Notes under the pieces: generated by a model
Database searches by the model: none
What the model was told of the DNA's origin: nothing
What the model saw: only the letters and a program-made list of their open reading frames with translations
Source: Phyto melanocephala
Lineage: Eukaryota > Arthropoda > Insecta > Diptera > Rhinophoridae
Direction of reading: 5' to 3'
Assembly (NCBI GenBank): GCA_941918925.1
Contig: OW799233.1
Coordinates: forward strand, 81,657,797-81,721,796
Length of the DNA stretch: 64,000 nucleotides
Program-made: the position numbers and the translations under genes
Part shown: positions 48,801 to 64,000 of the stretch, piece by piece
Position numbering within the stretch: position 1 is the stretch's first letter
Layout: the number at the start of each line of letters is the position of its first letter

Positions 48801-51800
48801 AAGATTGGAAGCTTGTCGAGCCAGTAGGGGGTCAATTGACCGGCATAATTTTTCACTTTTAACCGGAAACTATTTTTAATAAACTGGAATAAAGATATTT
48901 TTAATATCTCAAAAAAAAAAGGTTTTTAATATCTCAAAAGAAAAAAAATAATTTTTTATTTAAATTATACCTTTTGTAAGGGTATCTTTACTATTAACTA
49001 AATATATTGCTTGCTATTTACTTACCTTGGACATGTAACTTTCATCGGATGCGCGTGCGAGGCCTTTCTCCACTAAAATTTCATTTAAAGTACTATTATC
49101 CTTTTTGATTATAACATTTGAAACACCATCTATAACAGAGTAAACTTCTATTTCAATACAACCAGAGTCAGCGAATGTTTGAACAAGTTCCATAGCTTCG
49201 TCTGTCCATTCTTCAGTGGGCGAACGTACAGCAGATGGCTCTATATTTGCAAGACGACATTCAAATAATCGTGGTGGTATGTCAGCTAAAGATTTGCATC
49301 TTTCCGAAAAGTAACATAAATGATGAAAGTCTATTGTGGAAACATTGCCATAATCAATAAAGAAAACCTACAACAAGGCATTGACCGGATAAAATAATTT
49401 TTTTTTAGACATTTACATACCTAAGTACGTATGTGGTATTAATGTATTTGTAATACTTATACATATATAATTACCTTAACCTGCTTGTGCTGCCTTGTCT
49501 GTTCAATTATATTAATAACTCTTGCTCTGTGGTATTTATTTTCAAACGGCGCTGAAAGAATCATTCCCGTTGCTAGGTTAGCATTTTGAGCAAACTTACA
49601 ATTCTGTATATTGGTTGGATTGTTAAGCATGTCTTGTATTTCTTTGACACGATCCATTTCCGAAAGAGGTTGGAAATAAAATTTACTACAATTTTCAATC
49701 TATGTTAATTGAAATAAAATAATAAAAACATGAGTATGTAAGTAGGTAAATTTTTAAATTTCGTGGCATCATTATTACATACATGCGTTATATAGCCGCT
49801 AATATTTTTCTGAAAAACTGATGGGAGAACAACCAATTCTGCATTTTTTAACAAACGTTTAGTTGGCCTCCATCCTCCGTCGCACATTGCTCCAAGTCCA
49901 TGGGTTTCTGCAAACTTTATACCAGAACGTGAACTTTAAGTAAGAAACGTAGTTAAATTAGTTATTGCCTTTTTCATTACTTTTATGATAAACTTACTCC
50001 ATAACATTAAAAGTGGTAGGCATATTTATATGACGCATTCTTAAGGCCTTGTACACTTCGGTACATACAGCACCAGGCATTTTAACGCATACTTTATGTT
50101 GTGTATTATTAGTAATGATGCTCTGATATTTATTTCCATCACCGTCAGGTTCATTTTTGAAAATAACTAAAACTCTCTCCGAGTTAGATTGAAAACTAAT
50201 GTTTATATTTTTTGGGTGAATTTGTACGTCTCTAAATAATTCTTTGATTGAACGTGTATAAAGCTGACCAATATGTCTTGTATCAAAATTGGTAAAGTAC
50301 ACTGTTCTGCAAGGATCATGGCCGCAAAGAATGTGATACTTGGTACGTTCTTTATCGATATCATTTTGTTTATTAAAAACAAAGTAGTTTGGATAGAACG
50401 CTCCGGCAATTATAACTTTTAAAATTGCCGCTTTTTCCCATTCTTGCCACTGGCAGAACTGAGATCGCTCTCGCCCTTTAACGCCAAATCCATTCAAGCG
50501 TTCCCTAATGTCTTTGATCAATAAATGCATTTCGCGAATCGAACGCAAATTAATAAAGTTTTTATTAGCCCAATTATACTCATTATCATCACAACTTTCA
50601 TTATGCGTTAAGGCACACCATTCCTGAGAAATAAAAAAAAAAATAAATGCAAATCTTAAATTTTATAATATGTTATCATATTTTAATGATTTTTTTTTAC
50701 ATAAAAAACAGTTCGCAGTTATAAATAAATGTATGAAGGAAAAAAAAATATTTAATAATTTGCTAGATTATTCGGGATATGGTCCCATAATTTTTCAATG
50801 ATATTTATTTGGTTGATGGGTCTTTTTTTTTTTTTTTTTTTTTTTATATTTATTTATTAAAACTTATTAATTTTATCAATATCGTTAACAGAGTTATGAG
50901 AATTTACATATAGTATTACAACAATTAACATCTGATTAATTAAATAAAGAAACTACTAATATCACAGTTTAAAGGAAAAGTTGTTCATAAAAAACCTCGT
51001 ATCAACTTAAAAGTCATAAGAGATTTTAGAACAATCACTGAAATGTGTCTTTTAAACAAAAGACCCTCAGTGGTTGTTCAGCAAATTTCTTATTATTTCA
51101 AAATTTGACCTTCTGCATTTTTCATTAAATGACAGCGTCAGTTTCCTTGTCAATGAATTAAACATTTTAAAGTTAAAGTTTCTGTGTAGAAGATAAGTTG
51201 GATATCTAAAAGGTAGATTGTGTATTATTTTTAAGTTTTTATTTTGAATGATTTGCAATTTTTTTGTATGCGTTTTAGCAGCCTTTTGTGACCAGATTTG
51301 ACAACCATAGGTCATAATCGGTCGAATACACATTTTGTAAATAAGTACCTTGTTCTTTATATTAAGTTTAGATCTTCGGCTAATTAAGGGGTATAAGGCA
51401 CGGCTACACTTAATTGCCTTCTCACAAATGTAATTAACATGCTGTTTAAATAAAAGTTTTTTGTCAAGGATAACTCCTAAATATTTAATTTCGTTGCTCA
51501 ATGGAATTATTGTTCCCCTAGACGATAAATATCTAGTAGGAAAGCGTTTTCGCGATTTGTTGAATGGAAATATAATTGCTTGAGTTTTATCGTCATTGAC
51601 TTTTATTTTCCATTTGTCATAGTATTTACGAATTAATTTAAGATTATTTTCCATTCTCCTAATTATCGCATTCGACACTTTACCGCAACAAATAAAGGCG
51701 CTATCATCCGCGTAAAAAGCCGCATCATGGTCTCTTCTTAAAGTAACATCGGATGTATATATCGAGTATAGTGTAGGGGATAATACTGATCCTTGTGGCA

Positions 51801-54800
51801 AGCCCGCAGGTATTTGCCTTTCACTAGAAAATTTGTTATTGACAGATACAACAAACGTACGTTTATCTAAAAAGCTTTTGATAATTTTTTGTAGATAATT
51901 TGGAAAATGCAACGTATTTAATTTATACACTAGTCCATCATGCCAGATTGAGTCAAAAGCTTTTTCGATATCAAGAAAAACGACTCCAGTACTTTTCCGA
52001 TTACTTTTATTACATTCAATAAAGTTTACAACTCTATTAAGTTGATGTACAGTGGAGTGCTCTTTTCGAAAGCCAAATTGTTCTTGATTTATAATATTAT
52101 TGTAATTTGAAAAATCTAAAATCCTGGTGTGAATAATTTTCTCGAACACCTTATCTAATAGGCTTAGAATACTAATTGGTCTATAGCTGGAGGGTAATTT
52201 AGGATCCTTTCCAGATTTGTGGATTGGAATTACCTTAGCCATTTTAAAAACGAGTGGGAAGTACCCATTGCTTAAACAAAAGTTAAATAATTTACTTAAA
52301 ATTTCAAAAAAGTAATCGGGCATATTTTTAAGAACTATGCTGTTAATCCCATCTAAACCAGGGGATTTATTATTTTTTAACAAATGGACAAACGATTTGA
52401 CTTCAGACAAATTTGTAAGTTCAATACTTGTATCATCGGTAAGAGTTTGATTAAGGTCATTAATGTATCTTGATACAACCGATTCCATGGGGGATGGATT
52501 GTTAAAAGTAATAGTATGTGAACTGGCAAATACGTCAGCTATTGCATTTGCCTTTTCGACGTCAGAATTTAAAATTGTTCCATTTAGATGAAGTTTAGAC
52601 AATGTGGAGTTTTTTCCTTTAAAAGTTTTTGTTAATTTCCAAAACTTTTTAGAGCCGGTAGGCAGATTTGATATGAATTTCGACCAAGAATCATTTCTGT
52701 CTTTATTTAGGTGATAGTCAATAAGCCTATTTAGCTGCCTTAAGATACAGTTTAATTGCATTTTAAAATTACTATCCCTACATCTTTGAAATTTACGTCT
52801 ATATTTGTTTCTCTGTGAAATAAGCATTTTACTAATTTCTGAAATTTCACGTTGGAAGGGGTTTCTATGACCAACTGGTATTTTATTAGTAGCTTCTTTT
52901 ACAATGGATATTAGTTTACTTAATGCTAAATCTAGATTACCTGTGTTTGTAATATTTTGATCAATCTCTTGTAATATTATTTCACTTTCAACGAAGTTTT
53001 TTATTGATGACCAATCGGCTCGATTATACAAGGGTAGCATCAAAATGCTATTTTGTACCTCTCCATAAATGACGCAAGATAGTGGTACATGGTCCGACTG
53101 CAACATATTTGGATGTGTTTCCAAGGTTGAAAAAGGAAGACAAGAGTTAGTTAAAAGGATGTCTACTGTAGAGGGCTGTACTGGATTAATATTTTGTCCA
53201 AAGCGAGTAAATGCATTTGAGTAATAAATGTAGTAGTTTGATTGAAGACTATGGCTATAAAGCTCATTACCAGCAATATTGTTTGAAAAACAATTCCAGT
53301 GCGTATGTTGTGCGTTTAAATCACCAAATAAAAAGAAGTCATTTGACCGTCTAGTTAAAGCATCCATATCAGTTTTAAAATTTATAGTATGAACCGGATT
53401 GTACGCAGATGTAAAAATCACAGGGCGCCTATTTATTATTACTCGAACCGAAATATTTTCAGCCACACTTGTATTTATAGTTGGTAATATTTCATGTTCA
53501 ACATTGTATTTTACTGCGATGAGTACACCGCCACCATGAGTTGGTCGATCCTCTCTATAAATTTTGTAGCCTCCAAGTTTAAATTTATGGTGGGGTTTCA
53601 AAAATGTCTCATTGACAAGGAGAATATCGACTTCCTTGTCAAATAAAAATTTTTCCAGCTGTGAAGCTGCTGACTCAGTCGTTATGCCTTGAGCATTCCA
53701 GTGCATAACATGAACATTGTGACTAACTGTTGATTTATATTGCATGTTGAAGCATCATCCCCAGCACTCGTAGCTTGTCGTACTTGTTTTGGCACCTTTG
53801 AAGTGCATCGACAGCATCAAAAAATATTTGCATCAATTTCTCATTAGAAATATCATCTTCATTTCTGTTAACAAGGGTCTGACTTCTTGTTACATCAGAG
53901 TACAGTACATTACTTTTAGCACCAGAGTCACGTGTATAATTTTGATGTTCCTTACCAGGCAGTTGGGGAAAATTAACTTCATCGGAGTTAAAGTTCAGCA
54001 TATTAGTTCTTTGTGGTACTTTATTTCTGGATGTGGTGCGTTGACGAATCTCCAGGTATTCCTGACGACACGGGCATTTCGGGTCGTCCGCTCTGTGCTT
54101 TACATTTTTAAAATTCCTCCTAGCACAGTTGTAACATTTGTAGATAATGTTCTCACTATTAGCGGCTTTATTTAATTGACAATCTGCAAATTCGTGATTA
54201 CCCGCACAGGCTGCACACACTACTACTCTGTTACAGTTCCTAGCACCGTGACCATACATAGAGCATTTGGTGCATTGAGTAGGGCCTTTGCTACCCTTGA
54301 GTGGTCTTCTCCAGTAAACGGCAATATTACTAAAATATCTTATTTTAAGTATATCCCTCTTCGACACTTGTTGACGATCGAATTCAATAAGATATAGCGT
54401 ATCATCTGCGGTTGATCTTTTCGTGGTGATTTCCTTTACACTTACCGGATTTATATTGTGTGAGTTGTTAAATTCATCACAAATTATCTTAGTATCCATT
54501 TGAATAAGACCAAACAACACTAATTTAAACGTTTTTGCATCTTTTATTTCATGCGTGTAAAATTGGTACTTCTTAGTTCTTAGTACATTTAAGGCCTCGT
54601 TATACAGTATCCTTGAGCTTGATATTATTTTTGTTCCAATGGACATTCTTTTAAACATATACCTGTCTCCAATTAGTCCAAAAACTGATGAAAAACTATG
54701 GACAGAGTCCACTACAATTGGTGGTATTTTCTCCTTGTGGGTATCATGTTCTTCTTCTTCTTCTTCATTTGCAAGTAGATGAAATCTATTTGCACTGCTG

Positions 54801-57800
54801 CTATTTACGTCGGATATTTTTGGCACTTTAAATTTTGGGTTATTACCCCAGAGTTTCTTTCTTTTTTGCGACAACATTGTCAGAAATACACAATCACTTA
54901 AAATTTTATTTTAATTGACTTTTTAATATATAAAATTGGTTTAACAATTTGGAGTAAAAAATAAACACGATGTTCACGGTTTGAGGCAGAGATGCCAGAT
55001 GGTTGATGGGTCTAAGCTGGTTTATATGCAAATAAATATCATTGAAAAAAAATATTTTTTGCCCAAAAAATTAAAATTTTTAATTCATAAAAAATCCAAA
55101 ACGGTAAAAAAAGGTACGTTTCATAAGTACCTGCCAGTAGTTTGACTGATTTTTGTCTTTTAACGAGAGTCGACGAACGCGAGAAGTACACGTAAATTTT
55201 TCTCCGGTTTTTAAAAGTGAATAACAACAAAACATATAACATATGGAAAATAACAAAATAAAAAATTTAAATTTTTTGGGCAAAAAAATTTTTTGCGACA
55301 CTGTTGCTTATGTAGCGAAACGTTGTATGAAAAGATTAAAGGAATTGTAATTCTTAATTTTTTTTAAATTTGTTTCAGTTTATTCGGACTAAGGGTTCTC
55401 GAGTTATGACAAAGAAAAGAGCCTTAAACGTGACTAATTCCCCTATACGATACTTACTAACTTCAAATTAATTTTTAAATTATTATTTGATGTACCATGA
55501 CTAAACTAACGATGCAGAAGTTCTTCTTTTTGGGTCTACTCTCATAAACAATTATCAGAATTGAGTCCGGAAATCATGTGTTGTACTGTGTTATGCTTGT
55601 TTCTAATATGGTCCAGTAATTTTCAATATCATTTAGGTCTTGTGTTATGCTGACGGTGTCATTAACCCATTATTATTAAGTAATAAGTTTAAAGTACTTT
55701 GCAAAAACTCTCATTACTAAATAATAAGTTAAAAGTACTAAAAACAGTTCTTCAATACTTACAATTTGGCCTCTAAACTTATTCATTTAACACGGTGATG
55801 TGAGTGGAGGCAAGTACTTAACACGCTAATTGATTGATAAGCTTGAATTTTTAAGTCAATAAAATTTTTATATTAAATTTAAAAAGTGTATATTTGAATT
55901 TCTAATATTGCCCAATATATAGTCAATTAGATAATAAAAGAAGATTTTGCGGAGAATGACAACAAGCTTAATAAGCTTTAAGAACAGGTGATAAATAGTG
56001 ATGAAGTAGTTGAAAGTCGTGTTATTGCTGAAGTGGAAGCTGTATTTGAGGCACTTTTGGCAGAATTACCAAATATTAGTAACAATAATTTTGAGACTAA
56101 TCGATAATAGAAGAAAAAAGAATATGATGCAACAATACCAGAATTTTGTGTAACAGAGCGACAAGTTTACATACATATGTCTATACTAGCTGGCCCGGCA
56201 AAGGTTTAATAAAAATAACTTGTGTTTTATTTCTTGTTCACTGCTATTAGTTGTTTCTTTTACTGCAATTTATGCACTGCTTCATGTGTTTATTTTTTAA
56301 TTTCTTGAATTGCAGTTAAGTTCATAAATAGATTGTTACTGTTCAAACACTGTTTAGGTATTTCTTTAACTTTTTTGTTTTACTTCTTGTTTTCTACCTA
56401 TAAACCTGCTCTAAAAAGTGGGCGTTAAAGTAGGCGTGGTTAAAAAAGTATACTATTAATCATACCAGAGTCTTAGTCGAGCCATTTCGGATGTGTTTAC
56501 CTACCTAAAGAACTGCACTAAAAAATTGGGCGTTAAAGTAGGCGTGGTAAAAAAAAGTATCCTATTAATCTTAACAGAGTATAAGTTATGTTATGTGAAA
56601 ATTTCAAGAAGATCTGTCCAGCAGTATGGCATACATATATATATTTTTTTTATTTAAAAAAAATCGACCAAAATATGTCGCTCACTTATGGAAATTATTA
56701 TCAAAGACATAATTTTTCAGTCAAACCTATGTAGAACTCAACAGAATCGCAGACTTAACTTTCACAACCAGTGAAGATTTGTCATTACTCATTGTTTTCC
56801 TTAATTAAAAAAAAGCAGTACTTACGGTTTATAACATATTAGACCAGTTATGACATGAACCAGCAATTTTGAGAAATGAACATTGAAACTAGACTGCCTT
56901 TAGCGAAAATAACGAAATTAACGAAATATGTATAGTGCTATGAAACCCATAAAACGATGATATAATATGTGGTCTTGGGTATACCAAAAAAGCTAAATTA
57001 AACGATTTTCAATATATCAGAAAAATTGTCCTAGAAGATATATTTTACGGCTTTGGCCTCAGTAAAAGTGTACAAAGTATATGGCAAGAAAAAAAAATGG
57101 TTAATTTCGATAACTATTTCACTTCCAAACGACTTCTCGAAAAAATTAAAACGAAAGATTTTTAAGTTCGCTCACACCTCAAAATTTAAAACCAGACAAA
57201 AAAAATAAAAAAAAATATAAAAACTACTGATTATCTACCACTGGTATAAGTTTCTATAATTAGATGTATAAAAGTTAATTTACATAGCATCTAATTTCAA
57301 CTGTGCATAGACGGGATCATAAAGAAGAGCAAACTGAAGTAAGTTGTCCAATAGTTATTAAAGATTATAATACTGCACAGATCAATTACGTTCCTTTTAC
57401 GGCATCAATCAAAAATAAAAATGGGTGGCGTAAAGTTTTCTAGGCTCTCACTGAATTTCAACTCAATGAAAAAATGTCCTTGTTTCAGTATAGGTGATCC
57501 GTTGCTCATTAATGACATTTAAAAAACTTCCTGTTAATAAACAAAATTCTCTAACGGAGCATGAAACTTTTAGCTAAAATTCGCCGCTAAAAAAACTGAA
57601 TATGTTACTGCACTGTCTTGGTGTCACTAGACCACATTTAAAAAAACTCGAGAGAGATGCGAACTCTGTAGAATTAGAAAATTCAGTCAAACCCGTATTC
57701 AAAATGCAGTCATTGCGGCGTTTTTATAAGCGCCACCAAAAAAATGGTGGGCGTATATTCATTTTGTCATTCCGTTTGTAAAACGTCGAAATATCTATTT

Positions 57801-60800
57801 TAGACCCCATAAAGTATATATATATTCTCAATCGATGTTTCATTTTATGACAATCTAGCTATGTCCGTCTGTTGAAAGCACGGACCGTTGGACCGAAAAA
57901 GCTAGGGAGCTCAAATTTTGCCAGAATATTTTTAATACACAAGGTTTGTTTGGTATTCAAACTAGACTAAATCGGAATATTAGGAAGAGAGTTATAGCTC
58001 GTAATACAAGAGTAGGTAAAAAAAAATCATTTCCTTCCAACATTGGATAAAATGCAATTGTGCTCAAAAGCATAAACGTAGAGCCATGAAACTTAGAATG
58101 TATTGTTACAGATTTATTTTAAATAGCTTAATTTACATTATAATTTGGTTTTAGTTATATTTACAGTAGTTTTGTTTGTATAAGTTTGTGTACGTTTGCA
58201 TTTCGTTTGGTTCGCTGGTTGTTCGAACATTATGTTAAGTTGTGTGCAGCTGAGGTGAGGTATTATGTGCAGCATACTCTTAGGCACTTTTATTATTCCT
58301 GCATATTACTAAACATTAACATTACGTCTTAATTTAAATGTAACGGTTTTCGAATGTACTAGTGTGTACATACGAGAACTTTGTCGAATGTTAGCGAACA
58401 CCACTATGTTACTATAAGTAGCCGAACAACGCAGCTAACATGATCAGTATTACAGTAGAGATTGTAAGGTGCATATCAAAGTGTTTTTGATAATAAAGGT
58501 GTATAACAATAAGTAAAATAAGTAAAGTGCTATAAAAACAATATCCGAGTGTAGTTAAATAAATAAGGTGCTCTTAATTTCATAACGAATTTCAAGTGTT
58601 CTTGATTGCAATAAAAGAACTCAAAGGTTAATTTAAAGGAAATAAGCCAACACTTATAAAAGGTATAAACGTAACAGTATATTTCCTGAGTAAAAAAAAA
58701 ATATTTTTCCCTGAAAATTGCTTAAATCTACGCATTATAGAAATTTATACCGCACAGTGTATTTTTCGGTATATTCAAAATTTAAAACGTAATAAATCTG
58801 ACAAAATTAGATGCATGATCCTGAAATTCTGCAAACATTGCTTCTTAGTCAAGGGCTTTGTACTAACGGAAAATAAATGTGACACGCCCACCTCCTATAT
58901 AACGTTTCATCTGAAATTCATATAATTTCTCTATGAATAAAGATTTTTGAATAATAAAGGACTATATTGAAATATCTTAGTTGTATTCATAAGCAGAAAT
59001 AACTTTGACACGCCTACTATAACGCCTACTTTTCACATTATCTACTGTTAATGAAATTTTAAAGCTCATAAAACCGACAAAATTAGAGGTATGATAATGA
59101 GTATATCCTTCTAGTCAATGTCATTGTTATGCCAGAAAATTTAGGTGACACGCCCACTTTAATGCCTACCTCCCATATAACGGTTTATCTTAAATTCACA
59201 TTTTTTTTTTTGACAAAGTTTTTGGAAGAATAAAGGACTATATTGAAATGTCTTAGTTTTATTTATTAGCAGAAACTAAATTGACACGCATAGAGAACAT
59301 ACTTTCTAATGACTATTTCATATCGTCTGTCTCACTAAGAAGTGTTTTAGTAATGACTCGATTTATAATGCGATACATAATTACTTAATTTTTAGACACA
59401 TGCTTAGATATATACACTTTACAATTTCTTATTGCGAAATTTGTTCAAAGCCATTCGAATACATAACTTTTTATAATTCTCAGTTAGTTTAACATACTAA
59501 GGCCTATTAACATAATATTCAGTTAAATAAATTTAACGTAAAAGTTTACTAACTTTCAGTAAGCTTAAACTGAAGTTTTAACTATAAATTGAAAATGTTC
59601 GTTAACAATAGGCAAGAGTTAGTTAACTTGTAGTTATCAATTATTATAAATGAATTTCAACAAGAAATGTGTACATAAATATCAATTCTTAATGTGCACT
59701 CATCTGCTAATATATTTATTAAAAATTGAATGTATTTTGAAATAATTTTTGCTATAAATTTAACAACTCTCTTAGATAAACGATATCTCATGAAAAACTC
59801 TGCATCAGGTAAATTAAAATGATCCATTCGACTTCTGTGGTTATATTTTCATTTCATACCATAAGAAATATTTACTTTATATAAATTATACAAATGTGTA
59901 AATCTTTTTAATCGTAGAGAACATCAAATATTTTCTTCCAGTTAAGAACTTAAACGCCAAATAGTACTCGGTTTAATTTAACTGAAATTTGGCAAAATAA
60001 TCTAAAAGTTATAAGATAACTGAACTTTGTGTTAATGGGTTTTGGCTAACCAAGGTTTAAATTTTGAGTTTAGTGTTAACTGTAGGTTAATTTTTTTATT
60101 GTTAACGGCCCTAAGAGTATAAGTTATAATGTTTTTGACAATAGCGGCAGACCAATATTAGCAAACTGATGACTTACTAGTTTCACTGATTTTTAAATTT
60201 CAAATTAACGTATCGCAAAATAATCAAACCGAATTTTCGTTCCAACCGAACGACTTCTGTAAGTCCATAACACTTATGGGTTATTTAAGTCCTTAACGTC
60301 TGGTACTTATTTATTGGCACAAAAGTAAGTACTTATTTAAGCAGCGTTGAAAACTTTGAAATTATAAGTTTTCATAAAAAAAAAATAATAAATTCCCCTC
60401 GCTCCTATTAGGGCCATAACGAAACTAAAGTTCTATTACTATCACTAGTAGTTTTTATATTCAATACGATCGATCTTGAAACCACTTAAAACTTTATTTA
60501 CATAATTAGTCACCGAGACAAAATAATTTTATAAGAAGTAGGTTCTTTAGGTTTTATAAGCTATACAGGTAATCAAGACACTAACTATTTGTTTAAATGG
60601 TTGCTAGTTTTTTTTTCCTTCCTTATCATTTTCAAAATAAAATAGTTTTAATATTTTTTTTTTTTTTTTTTGAACTTCATGTCACTTTATAATTTAAAAT
60701 TTAGTATTTGGTGTTACCGAAGACAAAAGTCACTAAAAATTAAAAAAAACTTACAGCACTGACTTCAATTTACCGCGTCAAAAAATTCAAAAAGCAGTAA

Positions 60801-63800
60801 AAACACCGAGTTGACAACGCACCAGCCATCGATTTGTTCGATCAACGAACAATTTTTTGTGCGCACATAAATTTGCCTGGTGTGGACCGCTGAAGTCGAA
60901 ACAAGGTTGTGTAAAGTAAACAGGGTTGTCAAAACAGTTGTTCGAACAACGATGTCTGATATTAAAAGGCATTTTATTTATGAAAGAAAGAGACAACACA
61001 TTAAAATATCAACAAAATACACTTTACACATTTTCTTCATGTCAAGGAACATGAAAAATTTTTTGACAGTTGCCCTGCCGACGATTTGTGCTAGTCTGAA
61101 CAAATAGATGGCTCGTCTAGACCTAAAGTTATTTATAAGCGAACGTGGTAAGTTCTTGTTTCAGGGTGCCCCGATGGACTAGTCAGCAGTGTGCTGTTCT
61201 GCTAGTTTGAGGGTTGTGGAGACTCTGGACTTGTCTGCTTCCTTTCTATTCTATTCTTACTTTTGTATTCAGGTATCACAAAGGGATCAAAATATTATGA
61301 ACCCAAGTGAGCTGCACAACAGCTGCCTGTTCTACCTAACCTAACCTAAGTTCTTGTTTCCATTGATATCGCCGTGTTAAAATAATGGGTTTAGATGCCA
61401 AATTGTAAGTAGTGAAGAACTGTTTTTTAGTATATTTAAGTCATAAAATAATATGAAACACGAAATAAAATTGATAATTTTTTATAACAAATAAAATAAC
61501 ACAATTCATAAAAAATCAGCTTCTACTTAAAGTTTCGAAGTTATATTTGGCATTGTTGGTGTTCTTCTTGCTAGATTAAGATGCTTGATTCATGCTATTG
61601 TTAGATTTGTTTATACTAAGTCCTTTTCAAAGTACTGAAAAACGTACCTGGTCTATTTTTGATTACTCTATTTTTATTATTTTAATAAATGACTTTTACG
61701 TATTTATGCTTGAAGAGCAAAAACAAAAAATAAATTGCTTTGCTATTAAAATTGCCAAATAATGTAAATAATCTATTGTATATTTCCTCAATTCACAAAA
61801 TGTCGTAAGTTCTAAGAAATCTACTTCTCCATATTGAAATAAATTTTTTGTAACGAATTACGTTTCTATACTATAATTATAATAAAACGTTTTGTTGTAC
61901 AGAAAAACAAAAAAATCTATATATAGAAAAGAGTAACGTTACTGACTGATTAATCATCGCACAGCCCAAAAGCAAAGAGCTAGAGACATGAAATTTGGAC
62001 AATCGGTTCCTCTTTCGTTATATACCTCCGCTAAGAAGGGATTTTCGGAAATTCGTACTTTAAGGGGGTAAAAAAGGGTAAAATCGGTAATCTTTTATCT
62101 GCTAAACTAAAAATGAAACAAATTGAAAAAATATTGTAATTTGCATGAAAAATAAGCTGACAGGTGTCTGGCTTTCTGTCTGGATTTCAAATTTTTTTTT
62201 AAATTCACATGGTAAAAATTGTCTCTATTTTTGGCACTTTTTTAAAAAAAAGTTTTCTAATATTATTCAATGGGACAAAATTTGATAATTATAACTGCGT
62301 GCCGTACCTCTCCAAAAGTATGGTTGTTCACAAACCCTTGATTGTGAAATATCAAATGCAACTATAGAATTACTGTAATTAATAATGATGTTATCAAATG
62401 ATAGATATGATATACAAGTAAACATTAGTTCGAGATTTTCTCAAGCTTTCTGAGTAGTAGAATATAAATAAATTTTTGGTAACTTTTATGGGGACAAAAA
62501 TAAAATACCAAAAAGGGGAAAATACCGGAAAATGTTTATAATTCCTACTTAGAGGGACAATTTTTATAAAATTAGTGGCTCCACAAAAAGCCCCCCAATG
62601 AAGTAACGCCCAAACGTGAAATGAAATATTCTCCAATTTTTTTTAAACATTTTTGGGTGTTATTTCATATGAAATAACTCCCAATTTGTTTGGGTCATTT
62701 TTCATTTTTTTTTGAAAATTATTTCTTTTCTCATTTAGGGTTTTCAAATTATGCAATAATCTCCAATGAAATAACATCCAACAAATTTTTAAAATTCGGG
62801 GCTTGTATAATTTGGGTGTTTCTTCATTTTGTATTCGGGGATTATTTCATTTTTAAAGTTGTTGGTTTTTGGGGGTGTATTTGCTTGTAAATAAATTATA
62901 TAAAAATAGGCCTTTTATAAGAAAACTTTAAGCCTGTGAATATATTACAATATCTTTCGAATGTTTAATGATATTTCCATTTGTGTTCATATTGACGAAT
63001 AGAAAATCAACAAAATGCTACGAGCATTTTTTCAAATACATAAATGATAACGTTCTGGATTTGGATGGTGCGACCTTCGTGACAGACTACGAAATTAGTC
63101 TACGGACGGCAATAATGATTGTTTTCCCTAAATGAAAAGTAATCGGTTGTTGGTTCCACTTCTGCCAAGCAGTGAGGAGGTACATAATAACAAAGTGTAA
63201 CCAACTGGCAGCATTTATACATACAACGAATATTTTCTCCATCTTGAATTCATGAGCAACCATTTTGTTTTTTTACCATTCCTTATGTATAATATATTAA
63301 GTTTATTATTTATGTATGTACATGAAAATAATTTTTTGGTAGTTGGGTTTCAAAAAAAAATATATTGGAAATATTAAACAATTCTTTGTCCATACTTCCT
63401 CACATCTCCATTACAGAAAATAACTGCCTTCTTTACAACATTGTAACTATAATAACGTCTTCCATGAGTTGGATTTTCAAGCCATTCGTAAAACTTTAGG
63501 ATAGCTCGTTGGTGGCTGATCTGAAATAGCTTTTATCGTATAAGGGAAAATAACTGCACTTGACTTAGTCCATTTACAAAACCAAAAGTAGTCACTATTA
63601 AACGAGCTAAGTATGTTCCTTCACCAAAAAAAAATTGATTATGAATGCTGGCACACTTTCAAAGTTGTATATATCCTTATTATGAAGAAGACACCTGCAG
63701 GCCTCCACACGGTTCATTTCAACAATTTTGCGATTTTGCTGATGGTCCATATTGACTTCATAAAATCCTTATTAAAATTGACTCTTTTATGAATTTCGGG

Positions 63801-64000
63801 CATAATTTCATTTTTATTGCTGATAGGGTTTATTTCATTGGGGGTAATTTCATTTTCATCATTGGGAGTTATTTCATATGGTTGTTTTGTTTTCGCTTTG
63901 GGGTTTATTTCATTTATTTTTCGATGTTTCGATTCAATGTTTTTGGGTGTTATTTCCTATTTTTTTGTGTTTATTTCATTGGGGGTTGTTTCCTGGGCGT

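Overview
This is AT-rich nuclear DNA from an insect, almost certainly a brachyceran fly. The evidence is ACAT/ATGT microsatellites, 55-65 nt introns with GTAAGT/GTGAGT donors, a recognisable spindle-E gene, and dense mariner, Tc1, hAT, PIF/Harbinger, gypsy and jockey-type elements. Placement among calyptrates (blow fly or house fly group) is inference. There are no bacterial operons, tRNA or rRNA genes, or CRISPR arrays. Most of the window is transposon sequence lying in and around a few host genes. | Host genes. (1) 14434-18546, minus strand: the 5' part of a short-exon gene starting at 18546, with TPR-like text (possibly SMYD4-like). A 3.1 kb intron holds repeat copies and a LINE remnant. 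(2) 20296-20323, plus strand: a possible first coding exon after a long A-rich leader. (3) 35863-36179, plus strand: a possible coiled-coil terminal exon. (4) 36461-50623, minus strand: the C-terminal half of spindle-E (spn-E), the piRNA-pathway DExH helicase/Tudor protein, in eight exons. The helicase core must lie right of the window. Its exons are split by an 11.3 kb intron (37711-49025) full of repeats, and the next intron upstream contains a full-length LINE. | Layout. 1-8200: an LTR end, a deleted mariner, broken non-LTR retrotransposon pieces, a rearranged rosa-type mariner and a decayed tandem array. 8183-12499: an old Tc1-like element carrying a younger Tc1 element and a LINE. 12500-20400: an unidentified transposon-like pseudogene, host gene 1, DINE-like repeats and a hAT MITE. 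20400-23400: deleted mariner, two neighbouring Harbinger-type MITEs and a Tc1 remnant. 23884-30189: a stack in which a hAT element contains a CsRn1-like gypsy retrotransposon whose LTR contains a MITE. 31090-35578: a broken jockey-type LINE with a MITE in its leader. 37795-48700: dispersed non-coding repeats, two of them forming a giant inverted repeat, plus a decayed LINE. 50824-55000: an intact two-ORF copy of the jockey-type LINE with a 13-bp target duplication. 55900-60111: piggyBac remnant, another dispersed repeat with a solo LTR, and a MITE. 61163-61347: a LINE tail. 62597-64000: an iterated 14-bp motif on both sides of small unidentified coding stretches. | The main themes are insertion order, readable from target-site duplications, and the contrast of a transposon-defence gene whose own introns have filled with transposons.
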